DNA of 64,000 nt from Symsagittifera roscoffensis (lineage: Eukaryota; Xenacoelomorpha; Acoela; Convolutidae), in the NCBI RefSeq assembly GCF_963678635.1, contig NC_087068.1:39517649-39581648 (forward strand), written 5' to 3'. Positions 49,118 to 60,793 of the stretch are shown here, one piece after another. How positions within the stretch are numbered: the first letter of the stretch is position 1; each line of letters begins with the position of its first letter. A model generated the notes under the pieces. It was not told the origin of the DNA and searched no databases. It saw nothing but the letters and a program-made list of their open reading frames with translations. Position numbers and translations under genes: made by a program.

Positions 49118-49830
49118 CCCATCCGGGTTTTACAGAGTTTTTTAGAATAGTTTTTCTGCAATTCGAAGGATGGATGATGGACGTTGGTTTCTGGCGAACA
49201 TCATATTTCTTCTGGGTTCTCTTGTTAGAGAAGTTCCAGGTTCGATCGTTGTGTCATCTCATGACAACGACTGGGTCTTTGCAACAAACTCAAATCTGAT
49301 TTCAGAATGGTTGGCTATGTCAGGTTTTTCTGTTTCATTGATGAGAACTTCTTTGTGTTTTGATCTTGTCTAGGAATGACGTGGAGATTGTGCGTGGAGG
49401 GGATGCCTGGTTACTCGGATCTGTACGTATACTTGAACATCGAGGTGGTCATTGGTCTAGTTCAATGAAGTCCTTTTCTGCGAAGTCAAGTCGTACTCTA
49501 AATCCTTTGAGTTGTGATTGTGAGCGACATATTGATTGTAGTTGGCCATTCTTTCTCGAGTGTAGTGGGGTCGTTTTGTCTTTGGATGTTCGTCCTTGGT
49601 GTTGTATTCTGATCTATGTATTGCATAATGTAATTTACATTTTATAAAACTTTTATTAGTTTTTAATATTTTTTAATTATGATTTTAGTTAGTTGTTTTC
49701 ACAAAAGCTTTTTGTTTTAGTTCAGTTATTTTGAAGAGTTACTCACCCTTGAGTAGCTCTTATTAAAAATAGGAGTGTGGTCACAAAGCGTGGATGTAGC
49801 ACGGTGGGTTAGGCCGGCTATAGAGCATGC

Positions 49831-50061
49831 TCAGGACGTCCTCTTCTGGTGGGTTAGGCCAGGAGTGGGAGTATGATTGCATGCGGTTTTTGTGAGAGGT
49901 CCTGTTATGTGACAACGTTTTATGTTGGGTTTGTTGTGGTTTTTCTTATGTTTTGTTGGTTGTGTCCTTTTTTCAAAAGTTAAATTGTTTGTGGTATGGG
50001 TTTGTCTTTCGACATTTTTGTGTTTTATTATTTCTTTCTTAGACTTTATAATAGTCTTCAA
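49831..50061 (-). CDS. Possible small basic ORF (ORF7), copy 2
   Basis: It is 76 residues, Lys/Arg/His-rich, ending PTPGLTHQKRTS. It matches the copy 1 frame except for two compensating indels and runs 16 residues further. A clear AUG start is not evident. Coding status uncertain. Confidence 0.28.
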   Translation of the reverse strand: MKTIIKSKKEIIKHKNVERQTHTTNNLTFEKRTQPTKHKKNHNKPNIKRCHITGPLTKTACNHTPTPGLTHQKRTS

Positions 50062-50668
50062 AAGAATAAATTATCCAGTTTTAAACTGGGTTAATCCGGT
50101 TTGGGTACCGTTGGTTTCCTTTTCTTAGTCATGCTGTTATGCTATGTGTTGTGGTGTTTAGTAAGCTGCATTGGTTAGTTTTGTTTAGTATATAATTCCT
50201 TTCCAACCGGGTTAAAGGAAAGTTTGAAACTTGTTATCGTGTGTTAGAGTTTTTGAGTGTGAAAGCTTGAAACTGAAATTCATTATTTTAAACAATTCTT
50301 CGTGGGCGAGCTGTGCGAATGTGGATAGAATCTTTGTGCGAACGAATTGAAATATCAAAAGGTTAGTACTGCATTTGATTCTTATTAATTTACTACATAG
50401 AATTTCAATTTTACGGCTAGTTGTTGGGGAAAATGAAGTTACAAATTTTCATCATTAGTAGATTTACTGCATTTGGGAAAAAATTTATAAATTAATTTAC
50501 TGCATTGGTATTAAATTTATTTAATTATTTGGTGCAAAAAATTAATAGAGTTTTAAACAGTTTTTGAAGAAGTTTGCTATCTTTTATTTTTCTTTTGTGA
50601 ATTTTTCAGATGATCGTTGGATGAAGGCTAAAATGCTAAATAAGACGTGGATAAAGAATGGTGAGTTT

Positions 50669-50711
50669 CTAATATTTTAATTAGTTAGTTATATCTATAA
50701 TTCATACTTAC
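50669..50711 (-). promoter_or_regulatory. Candidate 43-nt intron after the ORF6 stop, copy 2
   Basis: The donor CAG then GTAAGTATG is followed by TAACTAAC and ends TTAG. The sequence between motifs has diverged from copy 1 and is 2 nt shorter, while the splice motifs are kept. Confidence 0.5.
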
Positions 50712-50714
50712 CTG

Positions 50715-52523
50715 TTAGTCGTCGGGGAAGAAACCGTGGGGGAAGATGTCGTGGATGAGATCGGAAGTTGTCAGTAGTTTAGCTAAGATGCGGATGATAT
50801 TTTTAGTTTGAAGAAGTGGCAAAAGCAATTGAAGTGCTTTAATGGTGGTTAGTTCTTCAGTGCCAACTGCAAACTCATAAGGTGTGTTTTGGATTAGATT
50901 ATATAATTTGTGATTGAATTTAGTGTTGTGGATGAATTCTAAAATGGGGATTTCTATAGGTTGAACAAATTCGTGTGGGATAAGGAAGGGTCGGGATTCT
51001 TCTGCATTGAAGGTCTTGGTGATTGGACAAAAAATATACATTTGGGTTATGGGATCATAATTTCGAAGAATACCATGAAGGTTAGTCTCTTTAATGCAAT
51101 ATGTGAAGTTAAGAAAGAATGGTGAGGTGTATTTGGAATTGATGAATTGAAAACGATGGTGTGGTTGTCTGGAGGGAGTGTGTAGATCGAAGTGATTTTG
51201 GATGAAACGATAATATGTATATGTGTGTGTTTGTTTAGTGCGCAACATAATATCGTGTGAGCAGTGCAAATCTCTTTCATGTGGTGCAAGGAAATGAAAG
51301 GTTAGTGAAAATGTTTGGAAGCGTTCTTTAAAACTTTCGTATGCTTGTGTGTCTGTTAGTGCTTCTAAAATAATGTGGTCAAACTTGCGATCGAAGATAT
51401 TTAGTGTAAATACATATGGTGTTTTAATGAAAAATTTCTCGGTGATCTGTGGGTTAGCGAAGCGATCGTCGTCTAAGAATTGATCTTGGTTAGCTCTGAT
51501 GATGTTATGATCGTAATATTCTAGTGTATATTCATTAGCTCGGGGTGCAGTGTGTGTTTTTAGTGATTTTTTATATCCAATGTAGGTAAATTGTCTAGAT
51601 GTTAGTGGTGTGGTGAGTCGATATAGCATGTTTTTATTTCGTTCTATATCGATGTGAGTGTTAGATAAGGGTAAGCAAAGGGGATTAGTAAAATGATAAT
51701 ATGAGGTCCAAGAAAGAGTAGGCATTAAAACGTATTCGTCTACAAAGTTACGTGTCTCGTTAGTGTCGTGAGGGGTGTTTAAGGTGTATTGTGGAAATGA
51801 GGGTAAGGTGATAGCTAAAAATTCTTTTGTATTAGTGTGATTTGGGTGATTTATATATTCACGGGCTGTTCCTGGTTTTGCTGGGAAAGGATGGTTGGGG
51901 AACTTTCTTTTAAAAGTGCGGTAAGCTCTATTAGTGCTGAGTGAAGATTCAGTAGATGTGGATGATGGTGCTAATGATTCGGTATAAAATGAAGAGGGTG
52001 TAGGGGTAGGAGGGTTGGATGAATCTATTGTGGATGAAATGTGGTTTATGGTGGGGGTGTCAAGGTGGTAGGGTTGTTGTTGTAATGTAATAAAATTATC
52101 TAGTTCTGGGGAGATTTGGGGGGTATCTGGAGAATTGGATGATCGGTCTGATTGATATGAAGAATAGGTTGGAGTGACTTGGGAAGCATAAGAGGATGTA
52201 GAATTGGTGGGGACAGGGTTATTTGGTGTCATTGGTTGAAAAGGGGGTTGGGAAAAAATTGAGGGGTTGGTGGGAAAATTATTGGATGGAGATGGTTCAG
52301 AGTCGGCAAATTCATCGGGGGTTTCAATATTCGGGTTATTGAGTTGTGATGTGGAGTATAAAACTGAGATGTGTGAATTAGTATCGGAATTCATGCCTGA
52401 TGTTACATTACTGGTTGGAAAATCGGGTGGCGGGAAAGCAAAAAGTGGTATTATTGTAATGGGAGTAGTGAGGTTGGTTGGGTGGGAATTTGAACGGTGT
52501 AGGGATCCAAGTTGTCGGCTCAT
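50715..52523 (-). CDS. ORF6, 602-residue protein of unknown function, copy 2
   Basis: It is colinear with copy 1 and intact. Substitutions concentrate in the Pro/Ser-rich first 170 residues (for example NFPTNPSIF against NFHNSSKF). The C-terminal 400 residues are much better conserved, which supports a folded, constrained domain. The start codon overlaps the env stop as ATGA, so reinitiation after env or a shared spliced mRNA is plausible. No homologue recognised. Confidence 0.85.
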   Translation of the reverse strand: MSRQLGSLHRSNSHPTNLTTPITIIPLFAFPPPDFPTSNVTSGMNSDTNSHISVLYSTSQLNNPNIETPDEFADSEPSPSNNFPTNPSIFSQPPFQPMTPNNPVPTNSTSSYASQVTPTYSSYQSDRSSNSPDTPQISPELDNFITLQQQPYHLDTPTINHISSTIDSSNPPTPTPSSFYTESLAPSSTSTESSLSTNRAYRTFKRKFPNHPFPAKPGTAREYINHPNHTNTKEFLAITLPSFPQYTLNTPHDTNETRNFVDEYVLMPTLSWTSYYHFTNPLCLPLSNTHIDIERNKNMLYRLTTPLTSRQFTYIGYKKSLKTHTAPRANEYTLEYYDHNIIRANQDQFLDDDRFANPQITEKFFIKTPYVFTLNIFDRKFDHIILEALTDTQAYESFKERFQTFSLTFHFLAPHERDLHCSHDIMLRTKQTHTYTYYRFIQNHFDLHTPSRQPHHRFQFINSKYTSPFFLNFTYCIKETNLHGILRNYDPITQMYIFCPITKTFNAEESRPFLIPHEFVQPIEIPILEFIHNTKFNHKLYNLIQNTPYEFAVGTEELTTIKALQLLLPLLQTKNIIRILAKLLTTSDLIHDIFPHGFFPDD

Positions 52524-55138
52524 CGTGGGCTAAAAAAATTATTATTTTGAGACTGAAAAGCGGTGGTATGGGGTTGTTCTATAATTTGTTCATAAGTATT
52601 ATCATCGTGTGATTGGTGTGTCATTATATGTTGGATGGGACTTTGTGATATGGTTGGTCGAAAATTTTGATTATGTGTTATGGCTAAATTTCGAAAATTA
52701 CGTGGGACTAGGGATAATGGATGGTTATGTGGCAGGGGTGGTAACTGTGGTGCTGTTGGCGTTGTGTCTACATTGTTATGTTCTTCGTCGTATGTGTTCT
52801 GTCTTGTAGCTATTTTTGTGTTGTATTCTTTTATTTGTGCATCTAAAAGAATTTTGTTTATTGATGTAGAAAAAATTCCAAAAAATCCTGCAAATAGTAT
52901 GCGTGCTACGCTTGCTTGTCTGTTTACTTGTGTGTGTATAGCACATGTGTTGTAGATTCCTTTTAAAAGTGAAAAAAGAAATCCAATAAAGTTAAACATT
53001 GCGTATAAAATAGTCAATTTTTCTAAGATGTAGTAGGGCCATCCTAGAAAATCAAGAATTTCATTTTTGAGTGTTACAAAGCTAAAAATATTGATGGGTG
53101 ATATATCTTGGGGACGGTATTTTTCACCGTTTAGATATATATAATCTTTAATGTCTTTAAAATATCCGCTATAGTCTTGCGTATAGATGTCTGCAAATCC
53201 TGCGGTTTCTGCAAGTTTGCGTAAGTTTTGGTCAATTGATTGTCTTTGTATAGTGTCCATTTGTGTTAATAATTCTTGGAATTGTTGTGTTCGAATGTGA
53301 TGTTGAATATCTGACTTTGAATATATTCCTATTGATTGTAAGTCTATATTTGGGTTTCGAGCAATAGCGCGAATGCTTTCTGGTGAAAATTTTTTGAGTG
53401 ATTGCATTAATGTGGGGTATGGGGTGAGAAGGTAATATTTATCTTCATCAGGGTTTAGTTGTACTACATTGTGGCTATTTTCTGATCCACATGGGACTGC
53501 GGTATCCCAGAAATAGGTTCTTCGTGAAAGTGTGTCAACGAAATGTACTTTGTTCTTATAAAAGATAGGGATTCTTTTATAGCATCGTTTGTCTTCAAAA
53601 ACGTATAGTGGTGATACTTTTTTAGTACAAGTATAAAACCATAAGATGTTTCCTTCATAGTCTAAAAAATTTGATCTTTTTCCTGATAGTAAATATCCTG
53701 CGTAGGGTATTTTTAATACTGCTAGTGCAAGTGATTGTAATATTTGTGTTCTTTCTAATTCGCATAGTTGGTGTAGTGTTTCTAATTCAGAGAGTGACAT
53801 TTCTTGAAAAATTCGGCTAATCGTGTAGTCTAGTTTCATATCTAAGTGAATATCATAGTGGATATTACCGAAATATGTACTATTCATTAGTGATAGTTCT
53901 TGTAAACGTGTGCTTTGATCGTCTTGGGGCTTTAAATGTCCACCAGGTTGACCTGTATTCTTTTGAAAATTAACTGGTATATATGATGTTCCTTCATTTA
54001 GGGGATGACTTGTGGCGTATGGGTCGACTTTTATTTTTCCAGTGGTCATGTCGAAACCATTTTCGTATTCAACTAGTATTTCAGAGTATTGTGTTTTGTG
54101 AAGTGGGTTTTTATATTTACATGAGAGTTCTGTTTCTTGATATATTTGAAAACGTGTTAATTTATTTTCTATATTATGAATGTTTCTAAAATTAGAACTT
54201 ATTTTTCGTAATGGATTTACTTGTTCATATGGTATTGATTGTATAAAATATTTTTCGTGAAATTTTATCATACGAGCGTGTATTTTTGCTACTTGAAATG
54301 TTGTACATGTGTCTTCAGGGAACCAAACAATTGTTGCTTGTGTTCGTGTTGTAGGGTCGCAATAACCTTGGTCGTTTTTACAAGGTAATCTGATTCCTTG
54401 ATAGATCATTGTGTTGTCTGATAAATCTCGTGTGAGTTGTATTTTTTCGAGTTGTATTTTCCAATCGAAAAACATGATCTCTTGGTATCCTTTGTTTTTT
54501 GTGTCTGCTTTGCAGTTTGATGGGTCATTTATACCAATGTGTGGTATCCAGTGTTTATCGTGTATATCATAAGTTAATCGTCCGTGTGCGCCGTTATATG
54601 GGTACTTTTCATCTAGTTTTATATGTCCTTGATATCTTTCAAGTTCTGCTTGATGTACAGAATCCGAAAAAACTTGGAAATATACTATCTTTCTATCTGT
54701 GTTTTTATTTTTTGTGATGTTTAGTCGGAGTAACTCGTTTTTACAATCTTCGGGATTGAGATGTAAAAGTCGTTCTATATTACTCTGGTAGAATGATTCA
54801 TGGTCAAGTCGGTTTTTATTTCCGTTTGAGACTTGTGAACAATGTACTTTCTTTTCAGAAAATGTTGCTGTGAATTTATATCCTATAACTGTAGTTGCTC
54901 GGGCTTTTGAATAGAGTGTCGCTATTACATTTGTTGTTTCTATGGCTTGGGGTTCTGTTTCGCATTGTGATACTTGATTTATTGCATACTTGTGTAGTGT
55001 TTTTTGTTTGTTTTCTTCACAATCGTAATGTGTTACTAATAAATCTTGTGGTCCTGTGCGGGGGGAAGGGTTTATGTTTTGATTTGAGGTTATTAGAAAA
55101 AGGAGTTGGAGAAAAATTAAAATTTTTAGAATATACAT
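52520..55138 (-). CDS. env: Env-like glycoprotein, copy 2 (872 residues)
   Basis: It has the same layout as copy 1: signal peptide 1-18, Cys-rich ectodomain, membrane segment near 706-726, and a tail with PTAP and YEQI. All Cys that I compared are kept. It ends FFSPR, three residues longer than copy 1, because a run has one T fewer. Family placement (class III-like) is inference. Confidence 0.8.
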   Translation of the reverse strand: MYILKILIFLQLLFLITSNQNINPSPRTGPQDLLVTHYDCEENKQKTLHKYAINQVSQCETEPQAIETTNVIATLYSKARATTVIGYKFTATFSEKKVHCSQVSNGNKNRLDHESFYQSNIERLLHLNPEDCKNELLRLNITKNKNTDRKIVYFQVFSDSVHQAELERYQGHIKLDEKYPYNGAHGRLTYDIHDKHWIPHIGINDPSNCKADTKNKGYQEIMFFDWKIQLEKIQLTRDLSDNTMIYQGIRLPCKNDQGYCDPTTRTQATIVWFPEDTCTTFQVAKIHARMIKFHEKYFIQSIPYEQVNPLRKISSNFRNIHNIENKLTRFQIYQETELSCKYKNPLHKTQYSEILVEYENGFDMTTGKIKVDPYATSHPLNEGTSYIPVNFQKNTGQPGGHLKPQDDQSTRLQELSLMNSTYFGNIHYDIHLDMKLDYTISRIFQEMSLSELETLHQLCELERTQILQSLALAVLKIPYAGYLLSGKRSNFLDYEGNILWFYTCTKKVSPLYVFEDKRCYKRIPIFYKNKVHFVDTLSRRTYFWDTAVPCGSENSHNVVQLNPDEDKYYLLTPYPTLMQSLKKFSPESIRAIARNPNIDLQSIGIYSKSDIQHHIRTQQFQELLTQMDTIQRQSIDQNLRKLAETAGFADIYTQDYSGYFKDIKDYIYLNGEKYRPQDISPINIFSFVTLKNEILDFLGWPYYILEKLTILYAMFNFIGFLFSLLKGIYNTCAIHTQVNRQASVARILFAGFFGIFSTSINKILLDAQIKEYNTKIATRQNTYDEEHNNVDTTPTAPQLPPLPHNHPLSLVPRNFRNLAITHNQNFRPTISQSPIQHIMTHQSHDDNTYEQIIEQPHTTAFQSQNNNFFSPR

Positions 55139-56267
55139 GTGTATGACAATCCTGAGTATGGGTTATAAAATGTGATGTAACCAATTGTCTTTTTGGTATA
55201 TCTGTCGTATTTGTATATTACTTCAGTTGTTATAAATGGTGGTGGTAGGGATTGAGCTGTTATATTTGGTGGATTTAATGGATAGGGATGTTGAGTGATG
55301 TTGTTTAATTTAACCGTGATTTCAAATTTTAATTGTAGACTATGCTGTTGGAGTATTTGGATGTTATGAGCACGTATGTCTTCGTGAATGTCTTGTCTAT
55401 ATTATAGTCTATTAAGTGCCCAATTGTGGAGTCGGTTACTTTCTAGGTGTTGTCCAAATAATGGTGGAGGTGCTGTGAATGTATTCCAGTCTAGTCTTAA
55501 AGGAATAGTTGTTGATGATTGTTCTCGATATCTTGCGTCGAGATTATTTGGAAAATTCAAGTTAAAAGGTGGGGTGAAATCTGGCTTATTGATGGTGTTG
55601 ATGGTAGTGATAATGTTTCTGGTAGTGATGAGGATGTTGTTGTATCCGTAGAAATATCTATTGGATCGTTGACTAAATTTGGTTCACCTTGTGTGAATGA
55701 ATGTGTTGTCCAATATGGTAGTCGTGATGCCTGGTTTGGGGGGTTAAAGGGATTTTCACGTATTTGTTCAGATGTTGGTGTTGAACCTAAGTAATCTGAT
55801 GGTAGGCTTGAGGTGCTACGTTGTGAAAGAAGCGTAGGGGTTTCTGGTAATATACCAATGGGGTTTTCTGGAGTGTTTTGTGATGGTGATTGAGGTATAT
55901 CAAAATGAACTCGGGGAGTTTGAAAATTTCTGTTTCGTCGAGGATGTATAATTTGTCTATTTATTTCGACTGTATTTTGGTTTTGACTAGGATTTCTTAT
56001 TCTACTTAATTCTTGTGGTAGTGTTGGGTATAAGTTATATGTTGGTTCGCTTAGAGGTGCTTGTTGTTGAACTGGTTCTAGTGGTTCTGATAAGCGAGCG
56101 TGTCGTTCTTCAAAGGTATATGGGTTATCTTGAAAAGAAATTCGTGTAGATGTTTGGGGGTTTTGGGTAGTTGAAAGTGGTGTCGGGTTTTCTTGGGATG
56201 ATGTCGGTGAAGACTGACTATGTGATTGTTGGGTAGCAATTTTTGATAGCTTTTTTGGTCTATTCTT
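55126..56267 (-). pseudogene. ORF5, Pro/Ser-rich protein gene, copy 2, frameshift and nonsense codon
   Basis: It is colinear with ORF5 of copy 1. It reads through the site of the copy 1 stop, but has a one-base loss near 55570 and a UAA at 55402-55404 where copy 1 has CAA. The lesions of the two copies are at different sites, so the parent element had a full-length ORF here. No AUG at the head. Confidence 0.65.
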
Positions 56268-56271
56268 TTAG

Positions 56272-56454
56272 TTAAAAAGTTTGTTTATTATAGTATTCTT
56301 CTAAAAAAAGAATTAGAAGGATTGTTGCTAGGGCGAATGTGAGGATTGCTTTCTTTATACATTTGCATATGGTCAAAATGAGGGATGATAAAAATGTTAT
56401 GAAAATTACAAATAGTAGAAAAATATCAGTTCTACTGAAAATAGTTCGTATCAT
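56272..56454 (-). CDS. ORF4, 60-residue hydrophobic protein, copy 2
   Basis: It matches copy 1 ORF4 except for a few residues and a shorter C-terminus (YYNKQTF). It overlaps ORF3 by ATGA. Confidence 0.6.
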   Translation of the reverse strand: MIRTIFSRTDIFLLFVIFITFLSSLILTICKCIKKAILTFALATILLILFLEEYYNKQTF

Positions 56455-56681
56455 TTAGACAAGTTGTATGAATCGTACCTGTGGATATAATCAAGGGTTT
56501 TTGAAAGTTGGAGAAATAGTTCGAATATAGTGTAGAAAATTAAAAAAACATTACAAAAAATGATAAAGATTATTAGAAAAGATTCAAGGATATCAAAAAG
56601 AAATATTATGAAAGTTTCAAGTATCGTAAAAAATTGTTTGAGGTTTGTGATAATTTTTGTGACTGTTTGATAGAAGAGCAT
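56451..56681 (-). CDS. ORF3, 76-residue hydrophobic protein, copy 2
   Basis: It has the same length as in copy 1, with conservative changes (for example ILIIFCNIF to IFIIFCNVF), which keep the membrane character. Function unknown. Confidence 0.6.
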   Translation of the reverse strand: MLFYQTVTKIITNLKQFFTILETFIIFLFDILESFLIIFIIFCNVFLIFYTIFELFLQLSKTLDYIHRYDSYNLSK

Positions 56682-57274
56682 TTAAGAAATGACTTCTTGA
56701 TCGAATATTTTTTGTTGTTTGAGGCAATTTTCAAGTGTGGTCGGATTATTTATTGGTTTTTTGACAAGTGGGTTGAGTTTTGTGAAAAATTGTTGGGGGC
56801 AATTTTTATGGTGATCGGGAGGTCTTCTTTGTCTTTATTTTCATTTGTCAAATGATCTGGGGTATTTTTGAGATTTTTATACTTTAGGCTAATTAAAATG
56901 GTCGTTCTTTTACTTTAGGCTAATTTAACATATTTGTTTGGGGGGTATTTGAGGGCTGAGTTGGGGAAATATTGTTGATCTTTGGTTTATTAGATAAGGG
57001 AGGGTTATGATATTATGGTGATATTTATTTTAGTTGTCAAGTTGGAGTGGTTTGCTTGTTTTTGACCTGGAGGTCGTAAAGTTATAGTTATAGATATGCC
57101 TGGAGTTTAATATCGTTCGTCTAGTTGGTTTGTGTTAGAGTTATAGAAGGTGACGGATTGGATGAATCCTATTGGCTAATTATGAAGTAGAATCGCTGCG
57201 TGTTTGTCAGCATGTTATTTTGAAAAATGAAAGTGTAAAATGTTTCAGAGGTGCAAAGATTATCAAATGTAGAA
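56682..57274 (-). other. Spacer between ORF3 and integrase, copy 2
   Basis: It is colinear with 14017-14599, including the duplicated TTAGCCTAAAG motif (about 56880-56925). No coding frame is seen. Confidence 0.45.
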
Positions 57275-60204
57275 TTAAAGTTGTTTTTGAAATTCAACTT
57301 TCTTTAATATTTTAGATTGTGGGATGAATAATTTATAATTTTTACGTGGTTGATTTCTAAGTCGTGAAGACTCTCTATGTTCTGATTTGTCGATTTGTTC
57401 TTGGGGTATTATTTGTTCTGTCATTTTTCTATTTTTTCTTTCTTTTTGAGATGTATTTTGATCTAGATTTTTTGTATTGTTTTTTGTGGTGGTTGATTTT
57501 GTTATTTGGTTTTTGAGGTGAAAATCTTTTTGTTCCTTCGTTGTATTTTCTGTATGTGGGTCATTTTGAATAACTTGTAAACCTGTAAAAGAATATAATT
57601 GAGTTAGTTCACGGAGTGCGTATTCTTTTGGATAGTAAGGTAATAGGTTATTTCGGCGTTGAACGATTTCTTTTTTGTCTGAGTCGGTGATTTTATATGT
57701 GACATCAGTGGGTTTTGCAATTATTTGGTATGGTCCTTTACGAAGAGGTTGTAATTTCTTTGAAATTCCTTTTTGAGTATTAAAATTGGGTATTAAAACA
57801 AATGTTCCAATTTTTAAATTGGAGGCTGGTGTAAAGCGTGAATTTATTTGTTCATTAATGTTTTGCCTTTGTAACAACTTTTTTGTTACTTTTTGGTAAA
57901 TTTCATTGTGTTTTTTATCTCTGTTTAAAATCCATTTGGTGTGTGTACCGGAGGCTAGTTTAAGAATTTGTGGGTGATGAAAATGATCTTCATCGTGTGT
58001 ATGTAAAGGTAGGTTATAACAGATTGAGTCTTTATTTGGTTGACAATAACCTTGTGCGTTTTTATGAGAGTTTGCTGTAAACATTATTGGTTTGCGTGGC
58101 TTTTGGTTAAAAACCATTTCATATGGTGACATTCCTAGAGTTGTCGTAATTTGTGAATTATATGCTAAGGGAAATAATTTTACATCTGCTGACCATTCGG
58201 TGTATCTTGTATCATTTCCATTGATGATACATCTGAGATATTCTTGTAATGAACGGTTCATACCTTCGACTAAGCCGTTTGTCCAAGGTGCGTGAGATGT
58301 ACGTGGTTTGTGTTTAATGTTATATAAATGACATAGTGTAATGATTTCATTATTTATGAATTCTGTACCGTTGTCTGTAACTAAAATTTCTGGTAGTCCG
58401 AATTTGGGTATCCAGTGTTCATAGAGTGTTGTGTAAGCGTAATAAGCGTTACAATGTGGTACTGGGTTAAGTGCTACATAATGTGTAATTGCGTCAACAA
58501 TTACCATGATGTAGGAGTTTCCTTCTGATGAGGGTGAAATTGGTCCTTTAGTATCAAATGAGATACGATGGTTAAAGTACAAACTTTGTCCTTTAAAATC
58601 TTGTTTTTGTGCTATTTGTTTTTGATTTGGGTAAGGTTTATTTAGTTGACATACTATACAGTCATTGCATAGTACTTTTATCCAAATTGGTGCATTTGGG
58701 AAATAAAAGTTTTGTATAAAATTTGAATATGTTTTCTCTGATCCAGAGTGTCCTTTAATATTTTGTGTATGTGAAATATTAAAAGCTATGAGGATCATAC
58801 TTAGAGGGAGACAGGGAACTGTAGATTCATTTAATTTGTATTCTAGAAGGTCTGTGTTTTCGTTAATTGTTGTATTATTGAATTTTCGAAAATATCGGAG
58901 GAGTGTTTTATTTCCTAAAATAGTTGTATCTGCCTTGACGGGTCTAGTTTTATATTTGTGCCATGATTTTAGTTGTCTAATTACTGGGTCAAGATTTTGG
59001 TATTGTTTCAATGTTGAAATTGTAATTGTTTCTGTTGGGGGGAGAAATATGTTTTCAATTTCTAATTTAGATAAGGGTATTGTATCAAGTGGGTCATGGA
59101 GATCAAAAACTTGATTTATTGTGTATTTTGAATCGTTTATTTGTGGTCCTGATAAATTTATTTTATCAGTTAGGTTTTCTTTTTCAATTAGTGGAAAAAG
59201 GTCTTTTTTATGCGAGTGTTGTTTTACTCTTTTTTGTTGGGTGTTATTTTTTATCCATTGTGAATATGGGATTGGTTTAAAAGTTGATGTTCCAAGTAGA
59301 TCAACTTCATAGTGATTATTTTGACAATCTAAATAAAGTGGGAAGTGTTGTAGATTGTTTATCTGTGATTGTTCAACGTCAGTTTTTACTGCATATTTGC
59401 ATTCTAGTCGGGGTGATGTTTCGTTTTTTGCAAGGTAGAATTTTATATTTTTGGGTATTTCAACTGTGGTTTTACGTGTAAGTAATTCAGGTGGTGTATT
59501 TCGACTTAATGTGTCTGGTAATGCAAGATTTTTTCCTGCGGTCCAAACTATATGTAAGTTTGGGAATTTCATTAAAATTAATTGAAATCTATAAACTCGG
59601 TGGTTTGGATTAGACTTTTGTGTAAAAAGAAAGATGATTGGTTTATGGTCTGTGAATAGAACTGTGGGATGTTTTGATCCAAGTATCAGAAATTCATATT
59701 CTGTTAGTGTATATATTATGGCTGTACATTCTCTCATTAGAGTTGAGAGTCGTAGCTCTGCTTGAGTGAATAATCGAGAATTTGCTGATATGAGGTTCAT
59801 TTTATTTGTACCATTATGTGATTGTAATAATGCTGCGCCGATGCCAAAGTTCGAAGCATCGCACATTGCATAAAATGGTTGATTTGAATCTGGAATTGTG
59901 TTTGAAATTTGTTCAGTTAGAAGTTTTTTAATTTCTTCAAATCGTGCTTGATGTTCTGTGTTCCATTCAAAATTATTTTGTTGTCTAAGTATATTATAAA
60001 ATGGTCTTAGGTATAATTGCATTTTATAGACATATTTACTTAAAAAATTCAACATTCCAAGGAATTCTTGGATTTTCTTTTTGTTTGTTGGTGGTTGAAG
60101 TTTTTGAATAGCATCAATGCGTGATTTTAATGGGGTGATTGTTTTTCTTTCTATATTATGTCCTAAGAATTTTACTCTTGTCAAAAAGAAGTGTGACTTA
60201 TCGG
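57275..60204 (-). pseudogene. pol: RT C-terminus, RNase H and integrase of pol in one frame, copy 2
   Basis: An open frame of about 970 codons holds RVKFLGHNI (end of RT), RNase H (MCDASNFG, LMRECTA, LFTDHKP, LALPDTLSR), then integrase with the HHCC finger, Asp/Asp/Glu triad and GPY-type module. It shows that RNase H and integrase belong to one polyprotein, split in copy 1 by a T-run change. It is cut off from the YLDD half of RT by a one-base loss at 60203-60206. Confidence 0.92.
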
Positions 60205-60793
60205 GGCGGCCTTCAGATTTTCGTTCTGAAGTATTTGGTGATATTGTTCTAAAACATTGAACATTTCTTCTTTCGTCTGTGATTGCATAAAAACATCGTC
60301 TAAATAGGTGATTGCGTTTTTCTTGAGTATTAGTGGTCGAAAAATTTTGCTCATAAAAGCTGAAAATGCTGCTGGTCCTATGGATATTCCATAGAATAAG
60401 CGGTTGAATTCATACTGTTGGTTTCCAATAACAAATTGTGTTAAACGTCGCGATTGTTCATCTAATGGCATTTGATTGTATGCACTATTCATATCTGCGG
60501 TTGTAAAGTATTTTCCGTTTATTTTTGTTAAAATAACTTGTATTGGTTCAATAGGCCAATTACACTTTGATTCATCTATGAGTGAGTTGAGGTATCTAGC
60601 GTCGAGAACGATTTTTAATGATTCTCCTTTAGCTAGAATGATAGCAGGGTTGATAAATGTGTTACCTTTTGGTTGTTCTTCTTTATTTACTGGTGAGATT
60701 ATATTGTATTGTTCTAAAATATCAAGTAATCTGTTCACTTTATCGTGTAAATGAATTGGTACTTTACTTGCTCTTTGTTTTTTGAAAACTGCG
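60181..60793 (-). pseudogene. pol: RT N-terminal half, copy 2
   Basis: It contains TTADMNSAYNQ and YLDD and is bounded by a 20-bp deletion at 60793 (upstream) and the G-run frameshift at 60203-60206 (downstream). Catalytic residues are kept. Confidence 0.9.

Larger units (their letters stand above)
49118..50714 (-). other. 3' non-coding region of element copy 2
   Basis: It is colinear with 6446-8052, including the GAGTTACTCA/TGAGTAGCTC hairpin, the GGTGGGTTAGGCC pair and the candidate 43-nt intron (50669-50711). Confidence 0.6.
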
